64,000 nucleotides of DNA from Streptomyces catenulae (GCF_000718015.1 NZ_JODY01000015.1:1-64000); one strand, 5' to 3'. Positions 45,278 through 54,771 are shown, counted from the stretch's first letter. Made by a program: numbers and translations. Notes: generated from the letters alone by a model not told the origin.

Positions 45278-47200
45278 TCAGCCCCGGTAGTCCTGTCCCA
45301 GGACGACCGTGATGTCCGCGTTGGCGGCGCCGTGCGCCTTGCGGACCGCGCCGTCCGGCAGCCCCAGCGTCTTGGCGACCTCCGCCGCCCTGCCGTGGTC
45401 CGCGGCGTCCTCGTACGTGACCTGCGAGGCGGCCTGGTCGGCGTCCGCGGTGCCGCCGCTGACGTAGGTGTAACCGCCGTTGACCAGCGCCGCCTGTGCC
45501 TTGGGGGCGGCCTTGGCGGCACCGGTGGCGTTCCGTACCGAGACCCGCGGGGTGCTGTTCGGATCGGTCTTCTTGACCGTGCCGCCGAGGACGTTCTTGA
45601 CGACGGAACCGGCCGCGTCCGGGCCCAGGGTGCCGTTGGCCTGCACCGGCAGCAGCAGCGTGCCGTAGGCGCCGGTCTTCGCCAGCTCCGCGCGGACCGC
45701 CAGCGAGCTGCCCAGCTGTGCCTCGGTGAGCGGCGGGTCGAGCACCTGGAGCAGCGACTTCACGGTGGCGGTGGCGCCGTCGGCGTCGCTGGAGACCTTC
45801 TTCAGCGTGGCCTGCATGACCTGCCCGAACCGCTTGAGCTGCTTGTCCTGCGTCTCGCCGGGGCCGCGGTAGGTGGCGTAGGCGACCGCGGACTGGCCGT
45901 TGAGGAGTCGCTCATGGCCCGGCTTGACCAGGGGTGAGTCGCCGTGCTTCGCGCCGGGGACGGTGGTGTCGGTGTCGACGGAGATACCGCCGACGGTCTC
46001 GACGAGGTTCTCCAGATACGGGGTGTCCAGCCGCCAGGACGCCTTGAGGTCGGCGCCGAGCAGGGTGCCGAGGGAGTCCCGGGTGGGCTCGGTGCCGTCG
46101 TCCTTGACGGACTTGCCGAGCGTGGTGGCGGTGCCGTCGTCCTTGGTGAGGATGAGGTTGTTCGGCAGCAGCACGGTGGTGCCCTTGCCGGTGGTCTCGT
46201 TGTCGACCAGCAGCGCGGTGGAGCTGTCGCCGGTGCGGGTGTCGCGGAGGTGGACGACGAGGACGTCGCGCTTCTGCCCGGCGCCCGCCTCGGCGGCGGC
46301 GCCGCCCGGACCGCTGAGCCCCGGCAGCTTCCCGGCCCACCAGAGATAGCCGGTACCGCCCGCCACCAGCAGTACGAGCAGCACCACGAGCAGCACCCGG
46401 CGGCTGCGACCGCGGCGTTTGGCCTCCTCGCGGCGCTCGGTGCGGCTCTCGGTGAACTTCAGCCAGTCGATGACGTCCTCGGAGTCCTCGTCGGGCTCCT
46501 CGATGAACGCGAACTGCTCGGTGCGGTAGTCCGGACCCCGGTCGGCGCCGGGTGCGGATGCCTCGGGGCCGTCCGCCGGGTCCGCGTCCTCGGTCGGGCG
46601 GCGCTGCTCCGGCGGTCGCGGCGGCTGTTCGCGGTGGTGCTGCGGCTCCTCGGGGTAGCCGCGCGGTGCCTCCTGCTCGACGGGGCGGTGCCCGGACGGG
46701 GCGGGGTCGGCGTAGCCGGGCCGGGCGTAGCCCTGCGCGCCGTACTGCGGCTGCCCGGCGTAGCTCTGCTCCCCGTAGGGGGCGCCGCCGTACGTCTCCT
46801 GGCCGTAGCCGGGCTGCCCGTACGGCTGCTCGTAGCCGGACGGCGCGTAGGACGGCTGCTCGTAGCCGGGGCGGGGGGCCTGCTGCGGGACCCAGTTCTG
46901 CTGCGGGGCGCCGCCGCCGGGGACCGGGTTCCCGTAGGGGTCGTAGTTCTGGGTGTGGCCGTCGTAGCCGTGGCCCTGGCCCCCGTAGGGGTCGTGGCCG
47001 TAGGACGACGGGTCGCCGTACGGGGCGGCGGGCCGCCCGTACGGGTCGTGGTGCGGTTCCTGGCCGGGTGCGGTGTCCTGGTGCACCGGCTGGCCGTACG
47101 CGTCGTAGGTGTACTCCTGCCGACCCTGCCGCCGCTCCTGGGCGTACGGGTCGGGGGTGTACGGGTCCTGCGGCCCGTACGGGTCCTGTCGGTCGGTCAC
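45278..47200 (-). CDS. LCP/LytR_C family membrane protein with Tyr/Gly/Pro-rich cytoplasmic tail
   Basis: The protein has 640 residues. About 1-190 is repeat-like (DPYG, YGQ, PGYG, SYG units), then a charged region, one membrane helix (RRVLLVVLLVLLVAGGTGYLWW, about 270-290), an LCP-like domain (KRDVLVVHLRDTRTGDSSTALLVD; GPGETQDKQLKRFGQ) and a LytR_C domain (SVRNATGAAKAAPKAQAALV to the end). LCP enzymes attach glycopolymers to peptidoglycan. The first-motif R-x-D-T signature is not in its usual form, so catalysis is doubtful. GTG start with AAAGGGG upstream. Confidence 0.86.
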   Translation of the reverse strand: MTDRQDPYGPQDPYTPDPYAQERRQGRQEYTYDAYGQPVHQDTAPGQEPHHDPYGRPAAPYGDPSSYGHDPYGGQGHGYDGHTQNYDPYGNPVPGGGAPQQNWVPQQAPRPGYEQPSYAPSGYEQPYGQPGYGQETYGGAPYGEQSYAGQPQYGAQGYARPGYADPAPSGHRPVEQEAPRGYPEEPQHHREQPPRPPEQRRPTEDADPADGPEASAPGADRGPDYRTEQFAFIEEPDEDSEDVIDWLKFTESRTERREEAKRRGRSRRVLLVVLLVLLVAGGTGYLWWAGKLPGLSGPGGAAAEAGAGQKRDVLVVHLRDTRTGDSSTALLVDNETTGKGTTVLLPNNLILTKDDGTATTLGKSVKDDGTEPTRDSLGTLLGADLKASWRLDTPYLENLVETVGGISVDTDTTVPGAKHGDSPLVKPGHERLLNGQSAVAYATYRGPGETQDKQLKRFGQVMQATLKKVSSDADGATATVKSLLQVLDPPLTEAQLGSSLAVRAELAKTGAYGTLLLPVQANGTLGPDAAGSVVKNVLGGTVKKTDPNSTPRVSVRNATGAAKAAPKAQAALVNGGYTYVSGGTADADQAASQVTYEDAADHGRAAEVAKTLGLPDGAVRKAHGAANADITVVLGQDYRG

Positions 47201-47224
47201 CGGTGCCCCTTTCGATCCGCCCCG

Positions 47225-47836
47225 TCAGCCGTTCTCGCGGTAGAGCTGCTTCTTGTCGATGTAGCGCACCACACCGTCGGGCACGAGGTACCAGACCGGG
47301 TCGCCCTGGGCGACGCGCGCCCGGCAGTCGGTGGAGGATATGGCGAGCGCGGGCACCTCGACGAGGGAGACCGCGCCGTCCGGCAGCCCGGGGTCGGCGA
47401 GCACATGGCCCGGCCGGGTGACGCCGATGAAGTGCGCGAGGGAGACCAACTCCTCGGCGTCGTGCCAGGTGAGGATCTGTCCCAGCGCGTCGGCGCCGGT
47501 GATGAAGAACAGATCGGCGTCGCCGTGCAGCGCCCGTAGGTCACGCAGCGTGTCGATGGTGTACGTCTTGCCGCCGCGGTCGATGTCGATGCGGCTGACG
47601 GAGAACTGCGGGTTCGACGCGGTCGCGATGACCGTCATCAGATACCGGTCCTCGGCCGGGGACACCGTTTTGTGGCTCTTCTGCCACGGCTGCCCGGTCG
47701 GGACGAAGATGACCTCGTCGAGGTGGAACTGGCTGGCCACCTCGCTGGCGGCGACAAGGTGTCCGTGATGGATCGGGTCGAACGTCCCGCCCATCACTCC
47801 GAGTCGCCGCTTCACGGGCTCTGTGTGCTCTCCCAT
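47225..47836 (-). CDS. nadD: Nicotinate-nucleotide adenylyltransferase
   Basis: The enzyme has 203 residues. The nucleotidyltransferase motif is [18 protein letters not shown] (HxGH type), with [10 protein letters not shown] and the [10 protein letters not shown] signature near the C-terminus (the SSTxxR motif). It makes nicotinate adenine dinucleotide in NAD synthesis. The ATG at 47836 is at the usual place. It is 24 bp upstream of the LCP-like gene on the same strand, so both are likely cotranscribed. Confidence 0.96.
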   Translation of the reverse strand: MGEHTEPVKRRLGVMGGTFDPIHHGHLVAASEVASQFHLDEVIFVPTGQPWQKSHKTVSPAEDRYLMTVIATASNPQFSVSRIDIDRGGKTYTIDTLRDLRALHGDADLFFITGADALGQILTWHDAEELVSLAHFIGVTRPGHVLADPGLPDGAVSLVEVPALAISSTDCRARVAQGDPVWYLVPDGVVRYIDKKQLYRENG

Positions 47837-47887
47837 GCGTGCAGACCCTACTGGGCGCCGCGGGGTGCCGGAGGCCGGGTACCGGGC

Positions 47888-48037
47888 TCAGCGGTCCCGG
47901 TTGAAGCGCGTGGTGATCACCAGCAGGAGGAGCAGGACGACGAAGGCGCCGCCGCCGGTGACGAGCGGGTTGAGGCTGTTGTGCTGGCCTCCCTCGGCAA
48001 GGGCGACCAGGGACTGTGCGGAGGTGTGCAGGCTCAT
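47888..48037 (-). CDS. 49-residue small membrane protein, unknown function
   Basis: A short frame translates to MSLHTSAQSLVALAEGG at the start, then a single strong membrane helix (GGGAFVVLLLLLVITTRF) and a basic end (NRDR). The polar and uncharged N-terminus suggests the C-terminus is inside. It lies between nadD and a second small membrane gene on the same strand. Codon use is typical of the genome, which supports it being real. No ribosome binding site is strong. Confidence 0.65.
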   Translation of the reverse strand: MSLHTSAQSLVALAEGGQHNSLNPLVTGGGAFVVLLLLLVITTRFNRDR

Positions 48038-48190
48038 CGGCGGGGGACCAATCCGGGCTGGGGGCGGGCAGAGACTTCCGCCACATCGTAAGCGGCGGGC
48101 CCGCGCGGGCTCACGGCGACTCCGCCGGGGAGCGGTGCGGACGGCCGCCCGGTACGGTGCCCGGCGGCCCCACCTCCCGCGCCGCGTCGG

Positions 48191-48376
48191 TCAGTTGTTG
48201 TCCGAGTCGCCGTAACCGCGCAGCAGGAACCAGGCGAGCAGGATGGCGCCGAGGACACCGACGATGATCGTGCCGCGCAGCAGCCACCCGGGGCCGTCGT
48301 TGGCGTGGGAGACGCCGGAGGCACCGGCCGTCGCGGCGGCGTCGGAAGCGGCGAGCAGCACGCTCGGAATCGTCAT
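48191..48376 (-). CDS. 61-residue small membrane protein, unknown function
   Basis: From an ATG at 48376 with GGAG upstream, the product has an N-terminal hydrophilic-alanine part (MTIPSVLLAASDAAATAGAS), then one membrane helix (WLLRGTIIVGVLGAILLAWFLLRGY) and an acidic end (GDSDNN). The N-terminal 20 could act as an uncleaved signal. A longer frame (84 residues from 48445) has no better start. It is divergent from the M48 protease gene with 134 bp between, and may serve it. Confidence 0.7.
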   Translation of the reverse strand: MTIPSVLLAASDAAATAGASGVSHANDGPGWLLRGTIIVGVLGAILLAWFLLRGYGDSDNN

Positions 48377-48509
48377 GGCGGGGCGCTCCGTTTTGTACGG
48401 GACTGTGCGGTCAAGTGGTGCGACTGTCAGCGTACGCCCGAGCATCCAATCGGGTGTCGGTGGCGTCCTCTAGTCTGAATCACACGCAGTCGAACAGGGG
48501 GAGGCCCCA

Positions 48510-49604
48510 ATGACGGAGAGCCCAGGCGGCGAGCGCGTACCGAGCCGGGAGCGCAGGCGGTTCCCCGGTATCTCGTCCCGTTCGTACGAACACCCCGCGG
48601 ACCGGTCGGCGCTGGTGGCGCTGCGGAAGCTCAGCGGGTTCGACACCGTTTTCAAGACGCTCAGCGGCCTGCTGCCGGAGCGCAGCCTGCGGCTGCTCTT
48701 CCTGTCGGACTCGGTCCGCGTCAGCGACCGGCAGTTCGCCCATCTCCACGACATGCTGCGCGACGCCTGCTACATCCTGGACCTGGAGAAGGTCCCGCCG
48801 ATGTACGTCAACCAGGACCCGCAGCCCAACGCCATGTGCATCGGTCTGGACGAGCCGATCATCGTGGTCTCCACCGGTCTGGTGGAGCTGCTGGACGAGG
48901 AGGAGATGCGGGCGGTCATCGGCCACGAGGTCGGTCACGCCCTGTCCGGGCACGCGGTCTACCGCACCCTGCTGCTCTTCCTGACGAAGATGGCGCTGCG
49001 GGTGGCGTGGATCCCGCTCGGCAATGTCGCGGTGATGGCGATCGTGACGGCGCTGCGCGAGTGGTTCCGCAAGTCGGAGCTGTCGGCGGACCGTGCCGGA
49101 CTGCTGGTCGGGCAGGATGTCCAGGCGTCGATGCGCGGCCTGATGAAGCTGGCGGGCGGCAACCATCTGCACGAGATGAACGTCGACGCGTTCCTGGAGC
49201 AGGCGGAGGAGTACGAGTCCGGCGGCGATCTGCGCGACTCCGTGCTGAAGATCCTCAACGTCCTGCCGCGCAGCCACCCCTTCACCACGGTGCGCGCCGC
49301 CGAGCTGAAGAAGTGGGCGGCCAGCCGGGACTACCAGCGGATCATGGACGGCCACTACCTGCGGCGCGAGGAGGACAAGGACACCTCGGTCTCCGACTCC
49401 TTCCGCGACTCCGCGTCCCACTACGCCGACTCGGTGCGCCAGAGCAAGGACCCGCTGATGGGCCTGGTGCGGGACATCGCGGGCGGTGCGGGCGACCTCG
49501 GCGGCAAGCTGCGGGACACCGTCTTCCGCGGCACCCAGCGTCCCGGCTCCTCCGGTGACGACGGCGCTAGCGGATCGGGTGGCTCGGAGTCGGCTGGGAA
49601 GTAG
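48510..49604 (+). CDS. M48 family metallopeptidase (HtpX-like)
   Basis: This is a zinc protease of 364 residues with HEVGHALSGH (HExxH) near residue 138 and the downstream Glu in SELSADRAGLL. The membrane-facing helix VYRTLLLFLTKMALRVAWIPLGNVAVMAIV lies between them. The C-terminus is Ser/Gly-rich. Such proteases degrade misfolded membrane proteins; M48 members of this form are conserved in Streptomyces. A TAGTCT hexamer at 48471-48476 and GGGGGAGG before the ATG mark expression signals. Its last 38 bases overlap the convergent gene. Confidence 0.92.
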   Translation: MTESPGGERVPSRERRRFPGISSRSYEHPADRSALVALRKLSGFDTVFKTLSGLLPERSLRLLFLSDSVRVSDRQFAHLHDMLRDACYILDLEKVPPMYVNQDPQPNAMCIGLDEPIIVVSTGLVELLDEEEMRAVIGHEVGHALSGHAVYRTLLLFLTKMALRVAWIPLGNVAVMAIVTALREWFRKSELSADRAGLLVGQDVQASMRGLMKLAGGNHLHEMNVDAFLEQAEEYESGGDLRDSVLKILNVLPRSHPFTTVRAAELKKWAASRDYQRIMDGHYLRREEDKDTSVSDSFRDSASHYADSVRQSKDPLMGLVRDIAGGAGDLGGKLRDTVFRGTQRPGSSGDDGASGSGGSESAGK

Positions 49605-50691
49605 CGGCGAGCCGGCCGCAGAGCGAGGGGTTCGCCCACTGGCGGGAGTAGGGATCGGTGCCCGCCGGTCGGGCGTCCCCCGCATGCTGACCGGCCAGCA
49701 GCGGGCGCAGTACGTCCGCCTGCGGGGCGCACGCCATCGGTCCGGCCTGGAGGCTGCTCTGGGTGACCTCCAGGCGGTGGTCGGCGAGGTCCGCGCGGTC
49801 CAGCCGGAAGTGGATCTCGCGGCGGACGGTGAAGAGCGAGGAGGCGCCGGGCACCGGCTTCCCGGTGCCGTGGGCGGCGTGCTGGTCGGCGCCGCCGGTG
49901 GCCCGTACCGCGTAGACGAAGGTGTAGTCGGCGGTGACGTCCAGGGAGTCGGGGCCGCTCTCGGAGGCGCCGAGGGTGCCGTCGACGCGGACGTTCCGGT
50001 CCGCCAGCGCCGTGGTGCCGTGGTCGAAGCGGATCAGCCAGCCGGTCGCCGCGTGCCGCCCGTCGTCCACGGGGCGCGCCATGCTCCGGTCGAACTGATC
50101 GAGCTGCCCGGTGTCCAGCAGCAGCCGCACGGAGCGGACGTTGCCGCCGGTCAGGGTGGCCGGGTCGATCGAGGAGCGGATGAGGTACTCCTTCGCCAGC
50201 CGCAGCGCCTCGACGACCTGACCGCCGGAGAAGTGCGGGGTGCGCGCGGTGTTCGCCGGGAGGGTGACCCCGGCGGCGCCGACCCGGAAGTGGGCGGCCG
50301 GGCTGTGGGCGTAGAGATCGCCGGGGGCGCCGCCGGGCACCGCGCCGGGCGGGGTGAGCGGCACCACCGACGAGCGCAGCGGCTGCGCGCCGAGGCCCGG
50401 TTCGGCGGCCTTGTACGGGTGGCGGACGCCCATGTAGATCGCGGTGCCGAAGGCGATGACGATCAGCAGGACCAGCAGCAGCGCCTGGCGTGAGCCGGGG
50501 AGCCGCACCCAGGGGCGGCGGGGGCGGACGGCGGGGGCGTGGTGTTCGCCGAGGCGTTCGTCGGCGGAGTTCTCCTGGAGCCGGGCAGCGCGGATGAACG
50601 ACTCGTCGAAGACCATCGACCGGTATTCGTCCTCGCCGCCTCCCGGAGCGCCGTCCGGCGTCCCCTCGGGAGGGTCACCTCGTCCGCTCAT
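49567..50691 (-). CDS. Single-pass membrane protein A, unknown function
   Basis: The product has 374 residues. The cytoplasmic N-terminus carries SMVFDESFIRAARLQENSADERL (about 25-47), shared with the neighbouring protein. A membrane helix follows (QALLLVLLIVIAFGTAIYMGV, about 69-89). The outer domain (about 100-350) has a mixed fold with SGGQVVEALRLAKEYLIRSSIDPATLTGG and two cysteines near the end. Neither enzyme motif nor known domain is evident. The 3' end overlaps the M48 gene by 38 bases. It looks like the conserved Streptomyces pair seen near proA. Confidence 0.8.
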   Translation of the reverse strand: MSGRGDPPEGTPDGAPGGGEDEYRSMVFDESFIRAARLQENSADERLGEHHAPAVRPRRPWVRLPGSRQALLLVLLIVIAFGTAIYMGVRHPYKAAEPGLGAQPLRSSVVPLTPPGAVPGGAPGDLYAHSPAAHFRVGAAGVTLPANTARTPHFSGGQVVEALRLAKEYLIRSSIDPATLTGGNVRSVRLLLDTGQLDQFDRSMARPVDDGRHAATGWLIRFDHGTTALADRNVRVDGTLGASESGPDSLDVTADYTFVYAVRATGGADQHAAHGTGKPVPGASSLFTVRREIHFRLDRADLADHRLEVTQSSLQAGPMACAPQADVLRPLLAGQHAGDARPAGTDPYSRQWANPSLCGRLAATSQPTPSHPIR

Positions 50692-50775
50692 ATCACCAGG
50701 GTAGGTCGGCGGGGCGGTGCGTAAACGTCGAGGAGCCGACCGCGTGCGCGCGGCGCCGGGGACGCTCCGGCGCCA

Positions 50776-51369
50776 TCAGTGCGGCCGGGACCCGGACGGG
50801 ACGGGCGACGCGGTCGGCGGGACGGCTCCGGCGGACGCGGGCGGCGGCAGCCCGGGGCGGGCCGGTGCGGGGCGGGGGCCGCCGGAGGGGGTGTCCGGTC
50901 CGCTGGAGGCCGGGGGCCGCCCCGGGGCCCCGGCTCCGGCGGTGCGGTGGACGGCCGTGAAGGCGAGGGCGACGAGGCCGACGCCCATGACGACGGCGAG
51001 CACCCAGGCCACCGGGCGGTGCCAGTGGGCGGTACCGCGGTAGGGGCGGAGCGCGCCGCCGTAGGGGCCGTACGGTCCGTAGGGCGCGAAGGTGTCGTCG
51101 TCGTGGGCGCCGTACCGGTCCCGGCCGTAGGGGTCGTCGAAGGGGTCGCCGCTCTCGTGCTCGGGGCCGACGGCGAGACCGGCGCGGGCCTCGGCGGCGG
51201 CGACGAGGCGCTCGACGGCGGAGGGTTCGTGGATCTGCGCGGCGCGGACGAACGCCTCGTCGAAGACCACGGAGGCGAAGTCCTCGTCCGCCGCTCCGTG
51301 GCTCCCGTGGTCGTGCTCGTCGGGCTGTTCGCCGTCCGGGAACGGCGTGCCCCCCGCGTCGTCCGGCAC
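50776..51369 (-). CDS. Single-pass membrane protein B, paralogue-motif partner, unknown function
   Basis: The product has 197 residues from a GTG. The N-terminal VVFDEAFVRAAQIHEPSAVERL (about 33-54) matches the neighbour's motif at most positions. A Tyr/Gly/Asp-rich linker follows (DPYGRDRYGAHDDD, FAPYGPYGPYGG), then a membrane helix (PVAWVLAVVMGVGLVALAFTAV) and a short Pro/Ser/Gly-rich outer tail. It has no domain beyond the motif and is 84 bp upstream of gene A on the same strand. Confidence 0.78.
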   Translation of the reverse strand: MPDDAGGTPFPDGEQPDEHDHGSHGAADEDFASVVFDEAFVRAAQIHEPSAVERLVAAAEARAGLAVGPEHESGDPFDDPYGRDRYGAHDDDTFAPYGPYGPYGGALRPYRGTAHWHRPVAWVLAVVMGVGLVALAFTAVHRTAGAGAPGRPPASSGPDTPSGGPRPAPARPGLPPPASAGAVPPTASPVPSGSRPH

Positions 51370-51430
51370 GCGTCCAGATTAGCCCCGCCCGGGCGGCTTG
51401 GGCAGGGAGCGGGACGAAACCGGCCGGGGG

Positions 51431-52699
51431 TCAGCGGATGTGCCCGTCGCCGGTGACGACGTACTTCGTGGAGGTCAGCTCGGGCAGTCCCATGGGGCCC
51501 CGGGCGTGCAGTTTCTGGGTGGAGATACCGATCTCGGCACCGAAGCCGAACTGGCCGCCGTCGGTGAAGCGGGTGGAGGCGTTCACGGCGACCGTGGTCG
51601 AGTCGACCAACTGGGTGAAGCGGCGGGCCGCGGCGGTGGAGGTGGTGACGATCGCCTCGGTGTGGCCGGAGGTCCAGCGGCGGATGTGGGCGACGGCCGC
51701 GTCGAGGTCGGGGACGACGGCGGCGGCGATGTCGTACGAGAGGTACTCGGTGGCCCAGTCCTCGTCGGTGGCGGGGGCGACCAGGCCCGGTCCGGCCTGC
51801 TGCCAGGCGGCGTCACCGTGGACGATCACACCTGCCTGGGTGAGGGCTTCGAGGGCGCGGGGCAGGAAGGCGTCGGCGATCCCGGCGTGCACCAGGACGG
51901 TCTCGGCGGCGTTGCAGACACCGGTGCGCTGGGCCTTGGAGTTGACGAGGATCGAGAGGGCCATGTCGATGTCGGCGGCCTCGTCGACGTAGACGTGGCA
52001 GTTGCCGGTGCCGGTCTCGATGACCGGGACGGTGGACTCCTCGACGACGGTGCGGATGAGCGAGGCACCGCCGCGCGGGATCAGCACATCGACCAGACCG
52101 CGGGCGCGCATCAGCTCGCGGACCGAGTCGCGGCTCTCGCCGGGCACCAGCTGGACCGCGTCGGCGGGCAGTCCGGCGGCCGCCACGGCGTCGCGCAGGA
52201 CGGCGACCAGGGCGGTGTTGGAGGCGTACGCGGAGGAGGAGCCGCGGAGCAGGACGGCGTTGCCGGACTTCAGGCAGAGGGCGGCGGCGTCGACGGTGAC
52301 GTTGGGCCGGGCCTCGTAGATGATGCCGACGACGCCGAGGGGGACGCGGATCTGCCGCAGGTCGAGGCCGTTGGGGAGGGTCGAGCCGCGGACGACCTCG
52401 CCGACCGGGTCGGGCAGGGTGACGACGTGCCGGACGTCGTCGGCGATGGCGGCGACCCGCTCCGGGGTGAGGGTCAGCCGGTCGACCAGCGATTCGGGGG
52501 TTCCGGCGGCCCGGGCCCCGGCGGTGTCCTCGGCGTTGGCCGCGACGATCTCGTCGGTGCGGGCGACGAGGGCGTCGGCGATGGCGAGCAGGGCGCCGTC
52601 GCGGTCGGTGCGCGGCAGCGGCGCGAGGAGGGCGGCGGCCTCCCGGGCGCGGGCCGCGGTCGCGAGGACGGGTGAGGAGTGCGAGGCGCTGCTGGTCAT
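51431..52699 (-). CDS. proA: Gamma-glutamyl phosphate reductase
   Basis: The enzyme has 422 residues, the typical size. The NADPH/substrate region [23 protein letters not shown] and the catalytic Cys in [13 protein letters not shown] are intact, followed by the end motif [22 protein letters not shown]. It makes glutamate semialdehyde, the second proline step. The ATG at 52699 starts MTSSASHS. Its partner proB lies upstream after the conserved 168-residue gene, on the same strand. Confidence 0.97.
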   Translation of the reverse strand: MTSSASHSSPVLATAARAREAAALLAPLPRTDRDGALLAIADALVARTDEIVAANAEDTAGARAAGTPESLVDRLTLTPERVAAIADDVRHVVTLPDPVGEVVRGSTLPNGLDLRQIRVPLGVVGIIYEARPNVTVDAAALCLKSGNAVLLRGSSSAYASNTALVAVLRDAVAAAGLPADAVQLVPGESRDSVRELMRARGLVDVLIPRGGASLIRTVVEESTVPVIETGTGNCHVYVDEAADIDMALSILVNSKAQRTGVCNAAETVLVHAGIADAFLPRALEALTQAGVIVHGDAAWQQAGPGLVAPATDEDWATEYLSYDIAAAVVPDLDAAVAHIRRWTSGHTEAIVTTSTAAARRFTQLVDSTTVAVNASTRFTDGGQFGFGAEIGISTQKLHARGPMGLPELTSTKYVVTGDGHIR

Positions 52700-52824
52700 G
52701 GGCGGAAGACTAGACGAGCGGCGGCGCGGGGCCACGGGGTGGTTCACGGAGCGGGACGGGCCGGGCCGCCGGGTGACCGGGTGCGGCGGCCGCCGGACCG
52801 GCCCCGCTCCCCCGTCCGCCGCAC

Positions 52825-53331
52825 TCAGTACGGATGGACCCCGACCGGTGCCGCCGGGGGTGGGCCGTAGCCCTCGGCGATGCGCTGGTGGTAGGTGTCG
52901 CGGTCGATGACCTCCAGGCCGACGATCTCCCAGGGCGGCAGGCCCGCCGTGGAGCGGTGCTCGCCCCAGAGGCGGAGCGCGACGGCGGCGGCGTCGTGCA
53001 GGTCGCGGGCCTCCTCCCAGTACCGGATCTCGGCGTGGTCGTTGGCGTAGCGGCTGGTCAGCAGGAACGGGTGGTCGTGGGCGAGCTGTTCGAGGGCCCG
53101 CCGGACGTCGGCCAGCGGGGCGTCGGCCCCGGAGACGCTGAGCGTGACGTGCCACAGCCGGGAGACCTCGCGGTCCCCGGCGTGCGGCGCCGGTTGCGGT
53201 GCGGCGTGCGGACGGGTGCGGTCGGCGGCGTCCGACCGGGCCGGGGCGCCCGGCGGGGTGCCGGTCCCGACGCTGGTCAGTGTGGGCCTCGCCGTCCCTC
53301 GGAGCGGTGCCCCTGGGCGCCCTCGTACCAC
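52825..53331 (-). CDS. Conserved protein of the proA-proB interval, unknown function
   Basis: The product has 168 residues from a GTG with AGGAGG directly upstream. The first 50 are low complexity. The conserved part ([35 protein letters not shown] through [18 protein letters not shown]) looks like a ferredoxin-like fold of strand, helix and Trp/Tyr-rich strands ([22 protein letters not shown]). The family is actinobacterial and always lies between proA and proB. No catalytic motif is seen, so a link to proline synthesis or the cell surface is only positional. Confidence 0.8.
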   Translation of the reverse strand: MVRGRPGAPLRGTARPTLTSVGTGTPPGAPARSDAADRTRPHAAPQPAPHAGDREVSRLWHVTLSVSGADAPLADVRRALEQLAHDHPFLLTSRYANDHAEIRYWEEARDLHDAAAVALRLWGEHRSTAGLPPWEIVGLEVIDRDTYHQRIAEGYGPPPAAPVGVHPY

Positions 53332-53413
53332 GGCGGCCTCCTGTGCTGCGGCTGATGCGAATCGCCCCGCGCGGGCGCGGAGCCGATCGGTGGGTTCTTT
53401 CCCGGCGTGCTGC

Positions 53414-53437
53414 GGGCACCGCTCACCTGCGGTGCCC
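53414..53437. terminator. Hairpin in the proB / 168-residue gene interval
   Basis: A 9-bp perfect stem (GGGCACCGC/GCGGTGCCC) with a 6-base loop lies in the 276-bp gap. It is 171 bases after the proB stop on the minus strand; it may end proB transcripts or structure the next leader. The rest of the gap shows no gene. Confidence 0.45.
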
Positions 53438-53607
53438 CCGCAACAAAGTGGACCAGCCCACGGACCGTCGCGGGGGCGTTTTGCCGAAGGTCCCCGCGGA
53501 AAGGGGGCACGCCGCTCCGCTACGGGCGCCGCCGCGCCGGGTGCCCGCGGGCCCCGCGCGGCGGTGTCACCGGTGGGGCGGACGGGGCCGTCGGCGCAGC
53601 TGAGGCG

Positions 53608-54771
53608 TCAGGGACCGAGGAGGACGAGGTCGTCGCGGTGCACGACCTCCCGCTCGTAGGCGGGGCCCAACTCGCGTGCGAGGTCCCGGGTGGAGCGGCC
53701 GATCAGACGGGGGATCTCCCGGGCGTCGAAATTGACCAGCCCGCGGGCGACGGCGGCGCCGGAGGGGTCCCGCAGCTCGACCGGGTCGCCCGCGGTGAAC
53801 TCGCCCTCCACCGCCGCGATCCCGGCGGGCAGCAGCGAGGAGTTCCGCTCGACGACCGCGCGCACCGCGCCGTCGTCGAGCACGAGCGCGCCGCGCGGGG
53901 TGGAGGCGTGCGCCAGCCACAGCAGGCGGTCGGCGGAGCGGCGGCCGGTGCGCAGGAAGTGGGTGCCGGTGGGGCCGCCGGCCAGCGCCTCGGCAGCGTG
54001 CACCGCGGAGGTCAGCACGACCGGGACACCGGCCGCCGCGGCGATCCGGGCGGCCTCGACCTTGGTGACCATGCCGCCAGTGCCGACCCCGGCCCGCCCG
54101 GCGCTGCCGATCTCGATGCCCTCCAGATCCTTGGGCCCGCTGACCTGCGCTATCCGCGTGGTGCCGGGGGTGGAGGGGTCACCGTCGTAGAGACCGTCGA
54201 CGTCGGAGAGGAGGACGAGGAGGTCGGCGCGGACGAGGTGGGCGACGAGGGCGGCGAGGCGGTCGTTGTCGCCGAAGCGGATCTCGTCGGTGGCGACCGT
54301 GTCGTTCTCGTTGACGATCGGCACCGCGCCCATGGCCAGGAGCTGGTCCAGGGTGCGGCAGGCGTTGCGGTAGTGGGCGCGGCGGCTGGTGTCGTCGCTG
54401 GTCAGCAGGACCTGGCCGACACGGCGGCCGTAGCGCGCGAAGGAGGCGGTGTAGCGGGCGACCAGGAGGCCCTGGCCGACGCTGGCGGCGGCCTGCTGGC
54501 GGGCGAGGTCGCGGGGGCGCCGGTCGAGCCCGAGCGGGGAGAGACCCGCGGCGATGGCGCCGGAGGAGACCAGCACGATCTCCTTGTCGCGGTACTTCGC
54601 CAACGTGTCCACCAGCGCGTCGACGCGGTCGGCGTCCAGCCCTCCGGCGGCGGTGGTCAGCGAGGACGAGCCGACCTTCACCACGACCCGGCGGGCCTCG
54701 GCGACACCCTCGCGCGGCCCCGCGCCCCCGGAGGTCCCGTCGGTCGCCGCCCCCTGATTCGCCCCTGCCAC
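53608..54771 (-). CDS. proB: Glutamate 5-kinase
   Basis: The enzyme has 387 residues, so it is the long form with an amino-acid kinase domain (VVVKVGSSSLT at the start, IVLVSSGAIAAGL, IPIVNENDTV-type PIVNENDTVA, GTGGMVTKVEAA) and a C-terminal PUA domain (RGALVLDDGAVRAVVE onward). It commits glutamate to proline and is feedback inhibited by proline in most bacteria. A GTG start has GGGGG five bases upstream. A 20-bp palindrome lies in its leader. Confidence 0.96.
   Translation of the reverse strand: MAGANQGAATDGTSGGAGPREGVAEARRVVVKVGSSSLTTAAGGLDADRVDALVDTLAKYRDKEIVLVSSGAIAAGLSPLGLDRRPRDLARQQAAASVGQGLLVARYTASFARYGRRVGQVLLTSDDTSRRAHYRNACRTLDQLLAMGAVPIVNENDTVATDEIRFGDNDRLAALVAHLVRADLLVLLSDVDGLYDGDPSTPGTTRIAQVSGPKDLEGIEIGSAGRAGVGTGGMVTKVEAARIAAAAGVPVVLTSAVHAAEALAGGPTGTHFLRTGRRSADRLLWLAHASTPRGALVLDDGAVRAVVERNSSLLPAGIAAVEGEFTAGDPVELRDPSGAAVARGLVNFDAREIPRLIGRSTRDLARELGPAYEREVVHRDDLVLLGP

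Noticed and set aside
53277..53510. A 77-codon minus frame before the 168-residue gene
   Set aside because: It overlaps the well-supported start of that gene in another frame and has no conserved-looking composition.
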